Below, piece by piece: positions 8,779 through 17,844 of a DNA stretch of 64,000 nucleotides. The stretch is taken from the NCBI GenBank assembly GCA_016125165.1, contig WGMH01000008.1, forward strand, positions 53,559-117,558, read 5' to 3'. The notes under the pieces were generated by a model. The model saw only the letters and a program-made list of their open reading frames with translations, searched no databases and was not told the DNA's origin. The first letter of the stretch is position 1, and every line of letters starts with the position of its first letter. A program made the translations under genes and the position numbers. This DNA is from Alphaproteobacteria bacterium (lineage in GTDB: Bacteria; Pseudomonadota; Alphaproteobacteria; Micropepsales; Micropepsaceae).

Positions 8779-10338
8779 CTACGGGTTCTTGCTTTCACCG
8801 AACGACGCGCCGCGCACGGCGCTATAGACGCCATCAAAAACTTCGAGCGGCGGACGGTTTGCGACGGTGCCGGTTGAGACCGGATCGCCCAGATATTGGA
8901 CACGCTGATCGGTGCCCGTGAACGCGGGCCATTGCGGCAGCCCCGCACCATTCGGGTTTCCGCTCCGCACGAAGTTCACCCAATAGGATGCCATCGTATC
9001 GGCAAGCTTTCGATCCGCCGCTGTCCAGCGCCATGGCGCCTGATCCAGATGATCGAACATGTACCAGAGTTCGGCGAAGTGGCTTGGGCCCCAATGCGCA
9101 TAGATGGAATCATTCGGGAACGGCGGGTTTTGTGTGAAGTGATAGTAGTAGACAGCACTCTTGTTTTCGGCGGCGCCGAGACGCGCCCAGGCCCACATGT
9201 CCCAGCCGAAACGCAGATCGCGTTCGAACGCCAGGCGCGAAGTCTTCGCTTCGGCATCGCTTGAATACGGATAGGCCTCGAGCAAAGGCGGCGGCAGCGG
9301 GCCCCAATGCTTTGCGATTTCCGCGTCGTAGGTTGCTGCGGTTACATCGCCGAGCCCGGACACCAGCGAGCGCGCTTCGTCGGCGTTGGAGCCGATCAGC
9401 ATCGGAACATCGGCTGCAGCGCCCGATACAAACGCATCATATGGCGATTGCGGTAGCACATAAGGTTCGATGACCGGATGCGTGATCAAACCGGCCTTGC
9501 CCTTCAACAATTGTGCGGCCGGCAGCTTGCGCAACTCCGCAAGCGAGGCTGCGCCGACGGAGGCAGCATAGGCCTCGCCATCTTTCTCGGCATTGGCGAG
9601 TTGATATCCGGGCGCAAGCGCGGTGGGCTCGAACAAGCCACCGCTTTGGCCGATGGCGCGCGCGAACAATCCCTTCGCCAGCGGAGACGCCAACAGCATG
9701 CTGACCGACATGGCCCCCGCGGATTGACCGGCAATCGTCACCTTGTTTGGATCGCCGCCGAAATTTTCGATGTTTTTCTGGACCCATTTGAGCGCCGCGA
9801 CCTCATCGAGCAACGCATAATTGCCAGATGATCCATGTGCGGATTCGCGGGAAAGTTCGGGCAGCGCGAGGAAGCCGAACGGCCCAACGCGATAGGCAAT
9901 CGTGACCACGACAATATCGCGCCGCGCCAGCCTGTCGCCCCAATAGAGCGGCATGGAAGCCGAACCGTTGGAATAGCCGCCGCCATAGATCCACACCATG
10001 ACGGGCAGCTTCTTCGCATGCGCGGGCGCCCAGACGTTGAGATAGAGGCAATCCTCGCTCACCATTGGCGGAGCTTCGCCAGGCATGGAAACGCCCTCCT
10101 GCATGCAGGCAGGCGCAAAGGCGGTGGCATCGCGCACGCCGGGCCACGGCTTTACCGGGTCTGGCGCGTGCCAGCGGAGCGGACCCACCGGCGGCGCGGC
10201 GAAGGGAATTGCCTTGAAGATGGAAAGCCCATCTTCCTCCACACCGCGCACGCGCCCCGCGTCGGTCTGCACCGTCGCAGCGCGCGCGCTTGGCAGCGTC
10301 AAAGCCAGAACGGCCGCCGCCATCGCCAGAAATTTCAT
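8779..10338 (-). CDS. secreted type-B carboxylesterase (alpha/beta hydrolase)
   Basis: 519 residues from an ATG at 10338; an in-frame ATG at 10356 only adds MHGEGH before the signal peptide. MKFLAMAAAVLALTLPSARA is a clear Sec signal with an ARA cleavage site, so the enzyme is periplasmic or exported. The catalytic triad of the type-B family is visible: S206 in GQSAGA, E321 in SNADEA, H420 in PSHFAELWYMF, and the oxyanion-hole stretch is YGGGYSNGS. Substrate specificity is unknown. It converges with pfkB, with only 1 bp between the two stops. Confidence 0.92.
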   Translation of the reverse strand: MKFLAMAAAVLALTLPSARAATVQTDAGRVRGVEEDGLSIFKAIPFAAPPVGPLRWHAPDPVKPWPGVRDATAFAPACMQEGVSMPGEAPPMVSEDCLYLNVWAPAHAKKLPVMVWIYGGGYSNGSASMPLYWGDRLARRDIVVVTIAYRVGPFGFLALPELSRESAHGSSGNYALLDEVAALKWVQKNIENFGGDPNKVTIAGQSAGAMSVSMLLASPLAKGLFARAIGQSGGLFEPTALAPGYQLANAEKDGEAYAASVGAASLAELRKLPAAQLLKGKAGLITHPVIEPYVLPQSPYDAFVSGAAADVPMLIGSNADEARSLVSGLGDVTAATYDAEIAKHWGPLPPPLLEAYPYSSDAEAKTSRLAFERDLRFGWDMWAWARLGAAENKSAVYYYHFTQNPPFPNDSIYAHWGPSHFAELWYMFDHLDQAPWRWTAADRKLADTMASYWVNFVRSGNPNGAGLPQWPAFTGTDQRVQYLGDPVSTGTVANRPPLEVFDGVYSAVRGASFGESKNP

Positions 10339-10470
10339 GTGTCCCTCTCCGTGCATCCTGTGCGGAGGAGATGAGGCTGAGGCGCGATATTTCCAAGCTT
10401 TCCGCGGTTCGCTTCAGACCGCTTCCGGTTCGGGCCGTCACATTTTGCATCGCTGGACGCCCGCAGGGAC

Positions 10471-11361
10471 GTGACGCAGAGTGCGCCCATGTCTGATGTG
10501 GCCACTCAGCAACCGCCCCTCGCGCCGTCGCGCCGAAATCTGCGCGCCATGCGCGAAGCGGGATTGGGCTTCATCTATTGGCTCGCCTTTCTGCTGGTAC
10601 AGGAGCCCAACAATCTGCTGCGCGCGAACGGACAGCTTGGCTTGAGTGAAGAGGTCACGCGGATTTTGGGCGCGGCGTTTCTTGGCGCGCTTGCGACACC
10701 CCTCGTGCTCGCGCTGGTCCGGCAATATCCGGTGGAAGGGCGGCGCGGCTGGCAAAACGGATTGAAGCTGGCCTTGGGCGGAACCGGCATCGCGCTCGGA
10801 TTGATTGCGATCTCCTGCGTGCTGGCGGACCTGTTTCTGGCCCGCGAGCTGCGACCGCTCGGAACGGCGCTTGTGGAAGAGACCATCGGCAATGGTCCGC
10901 TCGTGGCGTTCTGCGTCGCCGGGCTGATGGCGCTGGCGCATGCGCGGCGCTTCTTCCGCCAGACACAGGAAGCCATGGAGGCGGCGCACCGCGCCCCCGC
11001 ATCGCCGCCCTACCTCACAAAACTCGCCGTGAAGCTGCGAGGCCAGACCGCCTATCTCGAAGCAAGCGATGTGGACTGGATCGAAACGCAGGGAAACTAT
11101 CTGGCGCTGCATGCGGGCAAAGATGTGCACCTGATCCGCGAAAGCCTTCAGCGCCTCGACGAACAACTCGATCCCGCCTGCTTTGCGCGCATTCATCGCC
11201 GCGTGATCGTGGCGATTGATCGCATTGCCATGACGGAGCCGCTCGGCGCTGGCGATGCGCGCATTCGCCTCAAGGACGGCGCGGAGCTGCGCCTGTCGCG
11301 CGGCTTTCGCGCGCGGCTGGGCGGCTTGCTCGATCGTGGCAATATCGGCGAAACGCGCTAG
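10471..11361 (+). CDS. membrane-bound LytTR-domain transcriptional regulator
   Basis: 296 residues from a GTG at 10471; an ATG at 10489 would shorten it by six residues and neither has a strong ribosome site. Four hydrophobic segments occupy about residues 33-165 (FIYWLAFLLV, LGALATPLVLALV, GIALGLIAISCVLADLF, LVAFCVAGLMALA). A LytTR DNA-binding domain follows at about 185-285 (VDWIETQGNYLALHAG, FARIHRRVIVAID, LKDGAELRLSRGF). This is a one-component membrane sensor fused to its DNA-binding output. The signal and targets are unknown. It precedes the MBL-phosphorylase-PRPP operon by 30 bp and may be its regulator. Confidence 0.87.
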   Translation: MTQSAPMSDVATQQPPLAPSRRNLRAMREAGLGFIYWLAFLLVQEPNNLLRANGQLGLSEEVTRILGAAFLGALATPLVLALVRQYPVEGRRGWQNGLKLALGGTGIALGLIAISCVLADLFLARELRPLGTALVEETIGNGPLVAFCVAGLMALAHARRFFRQTQEAMEAAHRAPASPPYLTKLAVKLRGQTAYLEASDVDWIETQGNYLALHAGKDVHLIRESLQRLDEQLDPACFARIHRRVIVAIDRIAMTEPLGAGDARIRLKDGAELRLSRGFRARLGGLLDRGNIGETR

Positions 11362-11391
11362 AACAGTGCGCGCAAAACCCTTGTGGTGAAC

Positions 11392-12759
11392 ATGAAACCT
11401 TCCCTCACATTTCTCGGCGGCGCGGGCACGGTGACGGGCTCGAAATATCTTCTGGAGCAGGAAGGCCGCAGGGTTCTGATCGATTGCGGGCTGTTTCAGG
11501 GCTACAAGGCGCTGCGCCTGAAAAACTGGCGGCGGCCCCCCGTCGATCCGAAATCGCTGGACGCCGTGGTGCTGACCCATGCGCACCTCGATCATTCCGG
11601 CTATCTGCCGCTTCTGGCCAAGAACGGATTCAAGGGACCGGTCTATTGCACAGCCTCCACGCGCGAGCTTTGCGGCATCCTGCTGCCCGATAGCGGCCAT
11701 TTGCAGGAGCGCGATGCGGAATTCGCCAACCGTCATCATTATTCCAAGCATGCGCCGGCGCTGCCGCTCTACACCGAAGAAGACGCGATGCGCGTCTTGC
11801 GGCAACTGAAGACGGTGGCCTTCGACCGCGATTTCAAACTCTCGGACCGCGCGCGTTTCCGCTTCCGTCGGATCGGTCATATTCTGGGCGCGGCCTGCAT
11901 CGAGATGAACTGGGACGGCACGCGCATTGTTTTTTCCGGTGACGTGGGCCGCTACGACGATCCGCTGATGTTCGATCCCGCCGTGGTGAAGGCAGCGGAC
12001 TATCTGCTGATCGAATCCACCTATGGCGACCGCAGCCATGCGCCGGCCAATGCGCAGGACGAACTGGAACATCTGATCAATGACACCGTCCATCGCGGCG
12101 GCACGGTGGTGGTGCCCGCCTTCGCCGTGGGGCGCGCGCAGATCATGCTCTATCATCTGCAGCAGCTGAAAGCGGCGGGGCGGCTGCGCAAGGAACTGCC
12201 CATCTTCCTCGACAGCCCGATGGCGATTGATGCCAGCGATATCTTCGTGCGCCATCCCAAGGACCACAAACTGGACGAAGCGCAATGCCGCGCGCTGGCG
12301 GCGGTGGCGCATTACGTGCGCGATGGCGAGGAATCCAAGGCGCTGACGGCGAACCCGATGCCCAAGGTTATCATCTCCGCCAGCGGCATGGCGACGGGCG
12401 GACGCGTTCTGCATCATCTGAAACACTACGCGCCCGATACGCGCAGCACGATCCTGTTCACCGGCTTTCAGGCCGGCGGCACGCGCGGCGCGGCGATGGT
12501 GGCGGGCGCAGACACGGTGAAGATCCACGGCGAATGGATCCCCGTGCGCGCGACGGTGAAGAACCTCGACATGCTCTCCGCGCACGCCGATGCAAATGAG
12601 CTTCTGCGCTGGATGAAGGGCTTTGCGGAAGCCCCCCGCATGACCTTCGTGGTGCATGGCGAACCGGCCGCCGCCGACACGCTGCGCCATCGCATCAAGG
12701 ATGAACTGGGATGGTCTGCGACCGTGCCCGAACAGAATGAGCGCGTGAGGCTGGTATGA
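11392..12759 (+). CDS. MBL-fold beta-CASP exonuclease/ribonuclease-like hydrolase
   Basis: 455 residues from ATG 11392; an in-frame GTG at 11383 would add three residues. Metallo-beta-lactamase motifs are in order: HAHLDHSG (motif 2), FSGDVGRYDDP (motif 4 aspartate), then the beta-CASP motifs SAHAD and VHGE near the C-terminus, with a RMM-type region SASGMATGGRV. Family members are zinc-dependent RNA-processing nucleases (RNase J/CPSF73/YsgF-like). The next gene starts inside its stop (ATGA), so it is translationally coupled to the phosphorylase and PRPP synthetase genes, which hints at RNA or nucleotide turnover. Confidence 0.9.
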   Translation: MKPSLTFLGGAGTVTGSKYLLEQEGRRVLIDCGLFQGYKALRLKNWRRPPVDPKSLDAVVLTHAHLDHSGYLPLLAKNGFKGPVYCTASTRELCGILLPDSGHLQERDAEFANRHHYSKHAPALPLYTEEDAMRVLRQLKTVAFDRDFKLSDRARFRFRRIGHILGAACIEMNWDGTRIVFSGDVGRYDDPLMFDPAVVKAADYLLIESTYGDRSHAPANAQDELEHLINDTVHRGGTVVVPAFAVGRAQIMLYHLQQLKAAGRLRKELPIFLDSPMAIDASDIFVRHPKDHKLDEAQCRALAAVAHYVRDGEESKALTANPMPKVIISASGMATGGRVLHHLKHYAPDTRSTILFTGFQAGGTRGAAMVAGADTVKIHGEWIPVRATVKNLDMLSAHADANELLRWMKGFAEAPRMTFVVHGEPAAADTLRHRIKDELGWSATVPEQNERVRLV

Positions 12760-14291
12760 CCCAGCGGCATCGAAAATCGCACGGGCGGCGCATCGAACAT
12801 CCGCTGCGCGCCAGAAAGCTCGGCATCGACTCCCATTCCGAGGCGCTGGTGTTTCTGCATCGCGACAGTGCGGTATGCCGCTCGGAAGGCTTTTCCGCGC
12901 ACAACCGGATTCTTCTATGCGCGGGCGACCGGCGCATCGTGGCCACGCTCTATCAGGTGACAGACAGCATCATCGGCAGGAACGAGGCCGGGCTTTCCGA
13001 TGTGGCATGGGAGCGGCTTGGCCTCAGCGACGGCGACGAGATCGAGGCGGTACATCCGCCGCCTCTGGATTCGCTCAGCCTTGTGCGCAGCCGCATCTAC
13101 GGCAACGCGCTCGACAAGCAGGCCTTTCGCGAAATCATCGGCGATATCGTGGCGGGCGACTATTCCGATATCCACATCGCATCGTTTGTCACGGCCTGCG
13201 CCACCAAACCGCTCGACGCGGCGGAAGTGCTTTCGCTGACCGAGGCGATGGTGGAAAGCGGCGACCGGCTTTCCTGGAACAAGGACATCGTGGTCGACAA
13301 GCATTCGGTGGGCGGGCTGCCGGGCAATCGCACCACGCCCATCGTGGTGGCCATCATGGCCTCACTGGGATTGACCATGCCCAAGACCTCCTCGCGCGCC
13401 ATCACCTCGCCCGCCGGTACCGCCGATACGATGGAAACACTGGCGCCTGTGGACCTTGATCCCGAGGAAATCCATCGCGTCGTCGAACAGGAAGGCGGAT
13501 GCGTGGTGTGGGGCGGCGCCGTGAATCTGAGCCCCGCCGACGACATTCTGATCCGCGTGGAACGGGCGCTGGATCTCGACAGTGAAGGCCAGCTGATCGC
13601 ATCGGTGCTTTCCAAGAAGGCGGCGGCTGGAGCAACGCATCTGGTGCTCGACATGCCTGTTGGTCCGACCGCGAAAGTGCGCAGCACCGCAGCCGCAATG
13701 ATGCTGGAAAAAGGGTTGCTCGCTGTTGCCCAATCATTCGGCATGCGCGCCGTGGTGGTGGTGAGTGACGGCAACCAGCCGGTGGGCCATGGCATCGGCC
13801 CGGCACTGGAAGCGCGCGACGTTCTGGCGGTGCTGAACAATCACGCCGATGCACCGACGGATCTGCGCGATCGGGCGCTGAAACTGGCGGGCGCGCTGCT
13901 GGAGCTTGCCAATGCGGCGCCCGAAGGCCACGGCATCGCGGTGGCGCGCAGCGCGCTGCAGGATGGACGGGCGGCGCGCAAATTTGAAGCGATCTGCACA
14001 GCGCAGGGCGGACGGCGAACGCCACCGGTTTCAACACATCGCCGCGACATTGCCGCGACGCGATCCGGGAGGATCGACGCCATCGACAACCGCAAGATCG
14101 CCAAACTCGCGAAGCTGGCCGGTGCGCCGGAAGCGCGTGCGGCCGGCGTGGAGATGCATGCGCGACTGGGCGATGTCGCAACAAGCGGACGGGCGCTTTG
14201 CACCGTTCATGCCGAAACGCCGGGTGAACTGGATTACGCGCTATCCTATGCGGCTGCGAATGCCGACATGTTCTGGATCGAAGACATATGA
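12756..14291 (+). CDS. AMP phosphorylase / thymidine phosphorylase family protein
   Basis: 511 residues, longer than classical DeoA (about 435) because of an extra N-terminal domain of about 80 residues, as in archaeal-type AMP phosphorylases. Signature stretches are DKHSVGGLPGNRTTPIVVA and SSRAITSPAGTADTMETLAP, which bind phosphate and the nucleoside. The likely reaction is phosphorolysis of a nucleoside or NMP to base plus ribose (bis)phosphate. It overlaps the upstream MBL gene and the downstream PRPP synthetase gene by 4 bp each, so the three form one translationally coupled operon. No RuBisCO or ribose-1,5-bisphosphate isomerase gene is in the window. Confidence 0.9.
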   Translation: MTQRHRKSHGRRIEHPLRARKLGIDSHSEALVFLHRDSAVCRSEGFSAHNRILLCAGDRRIVATLYQVTDSIIGRNEAGLSDVAWERLGLSDGDEIEAVHPPPLDSLSLVRSRIYGNALDKQAFREIIGDIVAGDYSDIHIASFVTACATKPLDAAEVLSLTEAMVESGDRLSWNKDIVVDKHSVGGLPGNRTTPIVVAIMASLGLTMPKTSSRAITSPAGTADTMETLAPVDLDPEEIHRVVEQEGGCVVWGGAVNLSPADDILIRVERALDLDSEGQLIASVLSKKAAAGATHLVLDMPVGPTAKVRSTAAAMMLEKGLLAVAQSFGMRAVVVVSDGNQPVGHGIGPALEARDVLAVLNNHADAPTDLRDRALKLAGALLELANAAPEGHGIAVARSALQDGRAARKFEAICTAQGGRRTPPVSTHRRDIAATRSGRIDAIDNRKIAKLAKLAGAPEARAAGVEMHARLGDVATSGRALCTVHAETPGELDYALSYAAANADMFWIEDI

Positions 14292-15175
14292 CGCTCACGC
14301 TTCTGGCCATGCCGGGCAACGAGGCGCAGGCGAACGCGCTTGCCGCACGGCTGGGTTGCGCCGTGATGCTGCCGCAGATGCGGCGCTTTCCCGATGGCGA
14401 GACGTATCTTCGCCTGGAAGGCCCGGTAACGCAGAACGCTGCCATCGTCTGCACGTTGGACCGCCCCGACGCAAAGTTTTTGCCGCTGGTTTTCGCCGCC
14501 GACACCTTGCGCGATCTGGGGGCCAGACGCGTCGGTCTGGTGGCGCCCTATCTATCCTATATGCGGCAGGACACACGGTTTCAGGCGGGCGAGGCGGTGA
14601 CCTCCAAAAGTTTTGCGCACCGCGTCTCGGACAGCTTCGACTGGATGGTGACCGTCGATCCACATCTGCACCGATACAGATCGGCCAGCGAAATCTATTC
14701 CATTCCCGTTTCTGTGCTGCATGCCGGGCCGCTGCTGGCGCAGTGGATCGCAGCGCACGTGAATGCCCCGGTGCTGATCGGCCCTGACAGCGAAAGCGTG
14801 CAATGGGTGAGCGCGGTGGCCGCGAACCTGAACGCGCCTTTCACGGTGCTGGAGAAAGTCCGCAAGGGCGACCGCGAGGTGGAGGTGCGCATCAAGGATT
14901 CGCAAATCCTCGAAACGGGCCGTCAGGCGGTGATCGTGGACGACATCCTGTCGAGCGGCCGCACCATGCTCGAAGCGGTAAAACTGGCGAAGCGCGCGGG
15001 CGCGCCATCCCCCATCTGCCTTGCGATTCATGCGGTGTTTGCCGAGGGCGCCGAACAACCACTGACGGCGCAAGGCGCGCGCATCGTGACCGCCGATACC
15101 ATCGCCCACCCCACCAACGCCATCGCGGTGGCGGGTTTGCTCGCCGATGCGATCAGGGCGTCAGTGGCCGCCTGA
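14288..15175 (+). CDS. ribose-phosphate pyrophosphokinase (short class)
   Basis: 295 residues, slightly shorter than housekeeping Prs (about 315). The N-terminal domain contains RRFPDGETYLR. The catalytic flexible-loop region has RFQAGEAVTSKSFAH, the VDPHLHRY segment carries the metal-binding histidine, and the PRPP loop is VIVDDILSSGRTM. It makes PRPP from ribose 5-phosphate and ATP. Coupling to a nucleoside/NMP phosphorylase suggests that released ribose phosphate is recycled to PRPP. Its 3' end overlaps the convergent emrB-like gene by 15 bp. Confidence 0.9.
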   Translation: MTLTLLAMPGNEAQANALAARLGCAVMLPQMRRFPDGETYLRLEGPVTQNAAIVCTLDRPDAKFLPLVFAADTLRDLGARRVGLVAPYLSYMRQDTRFQAGEAVTSKSFAHRVSDSFDWMVTVDPHLHRYRSASEIYSIPVSVLHAGPLLAQWIAAHVNAPVLIGPDSESVQWVSAVAANLNAPFTVLEKVRKGDREVEVRIKDSQILETGRQAVIVDDILSSGRTMLEAVKLAKRAGAPSPICLAIHAVFAEGAEQPLTAQGARIVTADTIAHPTNAIAVAGLLADAIRASVAA

Positions 15176-16696
15176 TGGCATCTGCACGGGGCCCGTGGGT
15201 TTGGGCATCAGCCAGATTCCGGCGGCGGTGACGAGCAGGATCGCGCCCACGATCAGGAACACCTGATTGGTGGACAGCATCACGCTCTGGCTCTGCACCA
15301 TGTTGCTCAGATAGTTGAGCGCCTGATCGCTGGACAGGCCCAGCGATTTCAGCCGGTCGATCAACTGGTCCGCGCCATTGAGATTGCCGACGACATCCGA
15401 ACGGTTGAGCGTGGCGCGATTGGCCCACAAAGTGGTGATGATCGCGGTGGCGAAGGCGCCCGACATGGTGCGCAAAAAGTTGATCAGCCCGGCGGCAGAG
15501 GCAGTTTCCTCCGGCAATACGGCGGACATCGCCATGCTCATCATCGGCACGAAGAACAGCGGCATCCCCAGACCGAAGCCAAGCTGCGAAATCGCAAGCT
15601 GCCAGAACGTCATGTCCTGCGTAAAGCCGATGCGGTACAGCGTGGTGCTGGCAATGATGAGAAGCCCGCTGCTCATGAGCAGGCGTGGATCGACACGCGA
15701 AATCATCATCGCCGCGACAGGCGCCATGACCAGTCCGAGCACGCCGTTGAAGGCCATGACACTCCCCGCCCAGGTGGCGGTGTAACCGAGGTTGGTTTGC
15801 AGCCAGAGCGGAATGAGCACGATCGAACCCATGAAGCTGCCATAGGTGAGCAGCATCGCCGCCGCGCTGACCGCAAATCCGCGATGACGGAAGACGCGCA
15901 GATCCACGATGGGATTTTCCTGCGTCATTTCCCAGATCAAAAAAGATAAAAAGCCGAGGACCGCGATCAAGGCCATGGTGACGATGAAGCCGGAAGCAAA
16001 CCAGTCGTCGTTCTCGCCATTGTCGAGCATGATCTGCAGCGCGCCCACCCAGACCATCAGAAGGATAAGACCGACATAGTCCACAGCGTTTTTCACCGTG
16101 GGCGTGTCGCGATGTGCCAGACGCCGCCACGTGAGCACGGCGCACGTGATGGCGATGGGGATATTGATGAAGAATGCCCAAGGCCAGCCCCAACTATCGG
16201 CCAGCGCACCACCGACCACCGGCCCCGCGACCGGGGCGAGAATCGTCGTCATCGTCCAGAGGCCGAGCGAGAGATTGCGCAAATGGGGTGGCGCCACGCG
16301 CAGCAACAATGTTTGCGACATCGGCATCAGCGGGCCACCCATCAGCCCCTGCAAGATGCGGAACGCCACCAGCATCGCCAGCGAATCCGCAAGGCCGCAC
16401 AGAAACGAGAAGAAACCGAAGCCGAGCGCCGCCACGACGAATACGCGCACGGCGCCGAAACGCTGCGCCAGCCAGCCGGTGAGCGGAACGGTGATCGCTT
16501 CGGCGATGGCATAGGAAGTGATGACCCAAGTGCCTTCGCTCGTGGAAATCGCGAGGCTGCCGGAAATATGCGGCACCGCGACGTTGACGATGGTCAGATC
16601 GAGCACGGCCATGAAGTTCGCCATCGCCAGAACGGGGATGGTGAGCGCCAGCGCCATGCCCGTCAGCGGCAGGGAGGTGTCGTCGCGTTGGGCCAT
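15161..16696 (-). CDS. emrB: EmrB/QacA (DHA2) family MFS multidrug exporter
   Basis: 511 residues with about 14 hydrophobic segments. The DHA2 signature LDLTIVNVAVPHI is in helix 1, ITSYAIAEAITVPLTGWL in helix 2 and the motif-A loop LAQRFGAVRVF follows. It is the proton-driven inner-membrane pump of a three-part exporter. It is the last gene of the leftward operon after the outer-membrane factor and the EmrA-like adaptor, with 14 bp between adaptor stop and its ATG. The operon is divergent from, and probably controlled by, the TetR regulator at 19391. The drug or solvent exported is not predictable. Confidence 0.92.
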   Translation of the reverse strand: MAQRDDTSLPLTGMALALTIPVLAMANFMAVLDLTIVNVAVPHISGSLAISTSEGTWVITSYAIAEAITVPLTGWLAQRFGAVRVFVVAALGFGFFSFLCGLADSLAMLVAFRILQGLMGGPLMPMSQTLLLRVAPPHLRNLSLGLWTMTTILAPVAGPVVGGALADSWGWPWAFFINIPIAITCAVLTWRRLAHRDTPTVKNAVDYVGLILLMVWVGALQIMLDNGENDDWFASGFIVTMALIAVLGFLSFLIWEMTQENPIVDLRVFRHRGFAVSAAAMLLTYGSFMGSIVLIPLWLQTNLGYTATWAGSVMAFNGVLGLVMAPVAAMMISRVDPRLLMSSGLLIIASTTLYRIGFTQDMTFWQLAISQLGFGLGMPLFFVPMMSMAMSAVLPEETASAAGLINFLRTMSGAFATAIITTLWANRATLNRSDVVGNLNGADQLIDRLKSLGLSSDQALNYLSNMVQSQSVMLSTNQVFLIVGAILLVTAAGIWLMPKPTGPVQMPSGGH

Positions 16697-16710
16697 GGCG
16701 GTTGCGCCTG

Positions 16711-17811
16711 TTACTTCGCCAGATCGATGGTCACGTTCATGGAAAGGCCGACGCGCAAGGGATGCTGCTCCAGTTCCTTCGGATCGAGCGCGATGCGCAC
16801 GGGAAGACGCTGCACCACCTTGATCCAGTTGCCCGTGGCGTTCTGCGCGGGGATCACGGCAAATGCCGACCCCGTGCCGCCGCCAATGCCGGCGACATGG
16901 CCATGGAACACCACATCCGAACCATAAAGATCGGAGGTGAGTTCGACCGGTTGTCCGACCCGCACGCGCTCAAGCTGGCCTTCCTTGAAGTTGGCATTCA
17001 CATAGGCGCGCGAGATGGGAACCACGCTCATCAAGGGCGCGCCGGGTTGCACATGTTGGCCGACCTGCGCGGTGTTCTGCGCCACCACGCCATCAATGGG
17101 GCTGCGGATCGTTGTGCGATCCAGATCGAGCCTGGCCTTGTCGCGCGCGGCGGCCGCGGCAAGGATTTCCGGATTGTGCGCGGCATCGGCGCCATCAATG
17201 AGCGCCCGCTGCGCGGCAAGCTGATGTTGCGCCTCGTTGAGCGCGGCCTTGGCGGTTTGCAGCGCATTGCGTGCGGCGGTGAGTTCTTCGCCCGACACCG
17301 CTCCGGTGCTGGCGATGGAAGCGCGGCGCGAATAATCCTGCTGCGCACGGGCCAGATCGGCACGGCGCGCGGAAACCTGTGCAGCGGCACTGTCGGCATT
17401 GGCGAAATACTGTTCGACACGCTGTTTTGCCTGCGCATAGGCCGCATTGGCCTGCGCCAGCGCCAGCTTCGCATCGGAGGAATCGATCACCGCGAGCACA
17501 TCGCCCCTCCGCACATGCTGCGTGTCATGCACGGGAACGGCGATCAGCGTGCCGTCCACGCGCGGCGACACCTGCGAAGTGGAGGCCTCGACATAGGCAT
17601 CATCGGTGGAGACATAATTCGAGCCAATGAAATACCACCAGCCACCCCAAGCAAGCGCCACCAGCACAATCAGGCCGCCAAGACCCGCGAACAGACGCTG
17701 GCGCAGAAGACTGCGCCGCTCAGCCGCCGAAAGCCCCGGCGGATTCAGCCATTCGCGAAAGGCCGAATTGCGCTGCAGCTTCGGGGAATCCAAGACGTCC
17801 GCCGTTACCAT
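16711..17811 (-). CDS. emrA: EmrA/HlyD family membrane fusion adaptor
   Basis: 366 residues from ATG 17811, chosen because GGAGG sits 8 nt upstream; a GTG at 17826 is the alternative. One membrane helix near residues 40-60 (LIVLVALAWGGWWYFI), then the biotinyl-lipoyl half VSTDDAYVEAS, a long Ala/Gln-rich alpha-hairpin (about 95-210, coiled coil) and the second lipoyl half TTIRSPIDGVVAQN. This periplasmic adaptor links the EmrB-like pump to the outer-membrane channel encoded upstream. Operon position and motifs agree. Confidence 0.92.
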   Translation of the reverse strand: MVTADVLDSPKLQRNSAFREWLNPPGLSAAERRSLLRQRLFAGLGGLIVLVALAWGGWWYFIGSNYVSTDDAYVEASTSQVSPRVDGTLIAVPVHDTQHVRRGDVLAVIDSSDAKLALAQANAAYAQAKQRVEQYFANADSAAAQVSARRADLARAQQDYSRRASIASTGAVSGEELTAARNALQTAKAALNEAQHQLAAQRALIDGADAAHNPEILAAAAARDKARLDLDRTTIRSPIDGVVAQNTAQVGQHVQPGAPLMSVVPISRAYVNANFKEGQLERVRVGQPVELTSDLYGSDVVFHGHVAGIGGGTGSAFAVIPAQNATGNWIKVVQRLPVRIALDPKELEQHPLRVGLSMNVTIDLAK

Positions 17812-17844
17812 GTGAAACTCCTCCACCGCCGATGCGGCATTGTC

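Noticed and set aside
10438..12690. 750-codon leftward frame over the LytTR and MBL genes
   Set aside because: Antisense shadow; the sense strand encodes complete HAHLDH and LytTR motifs.
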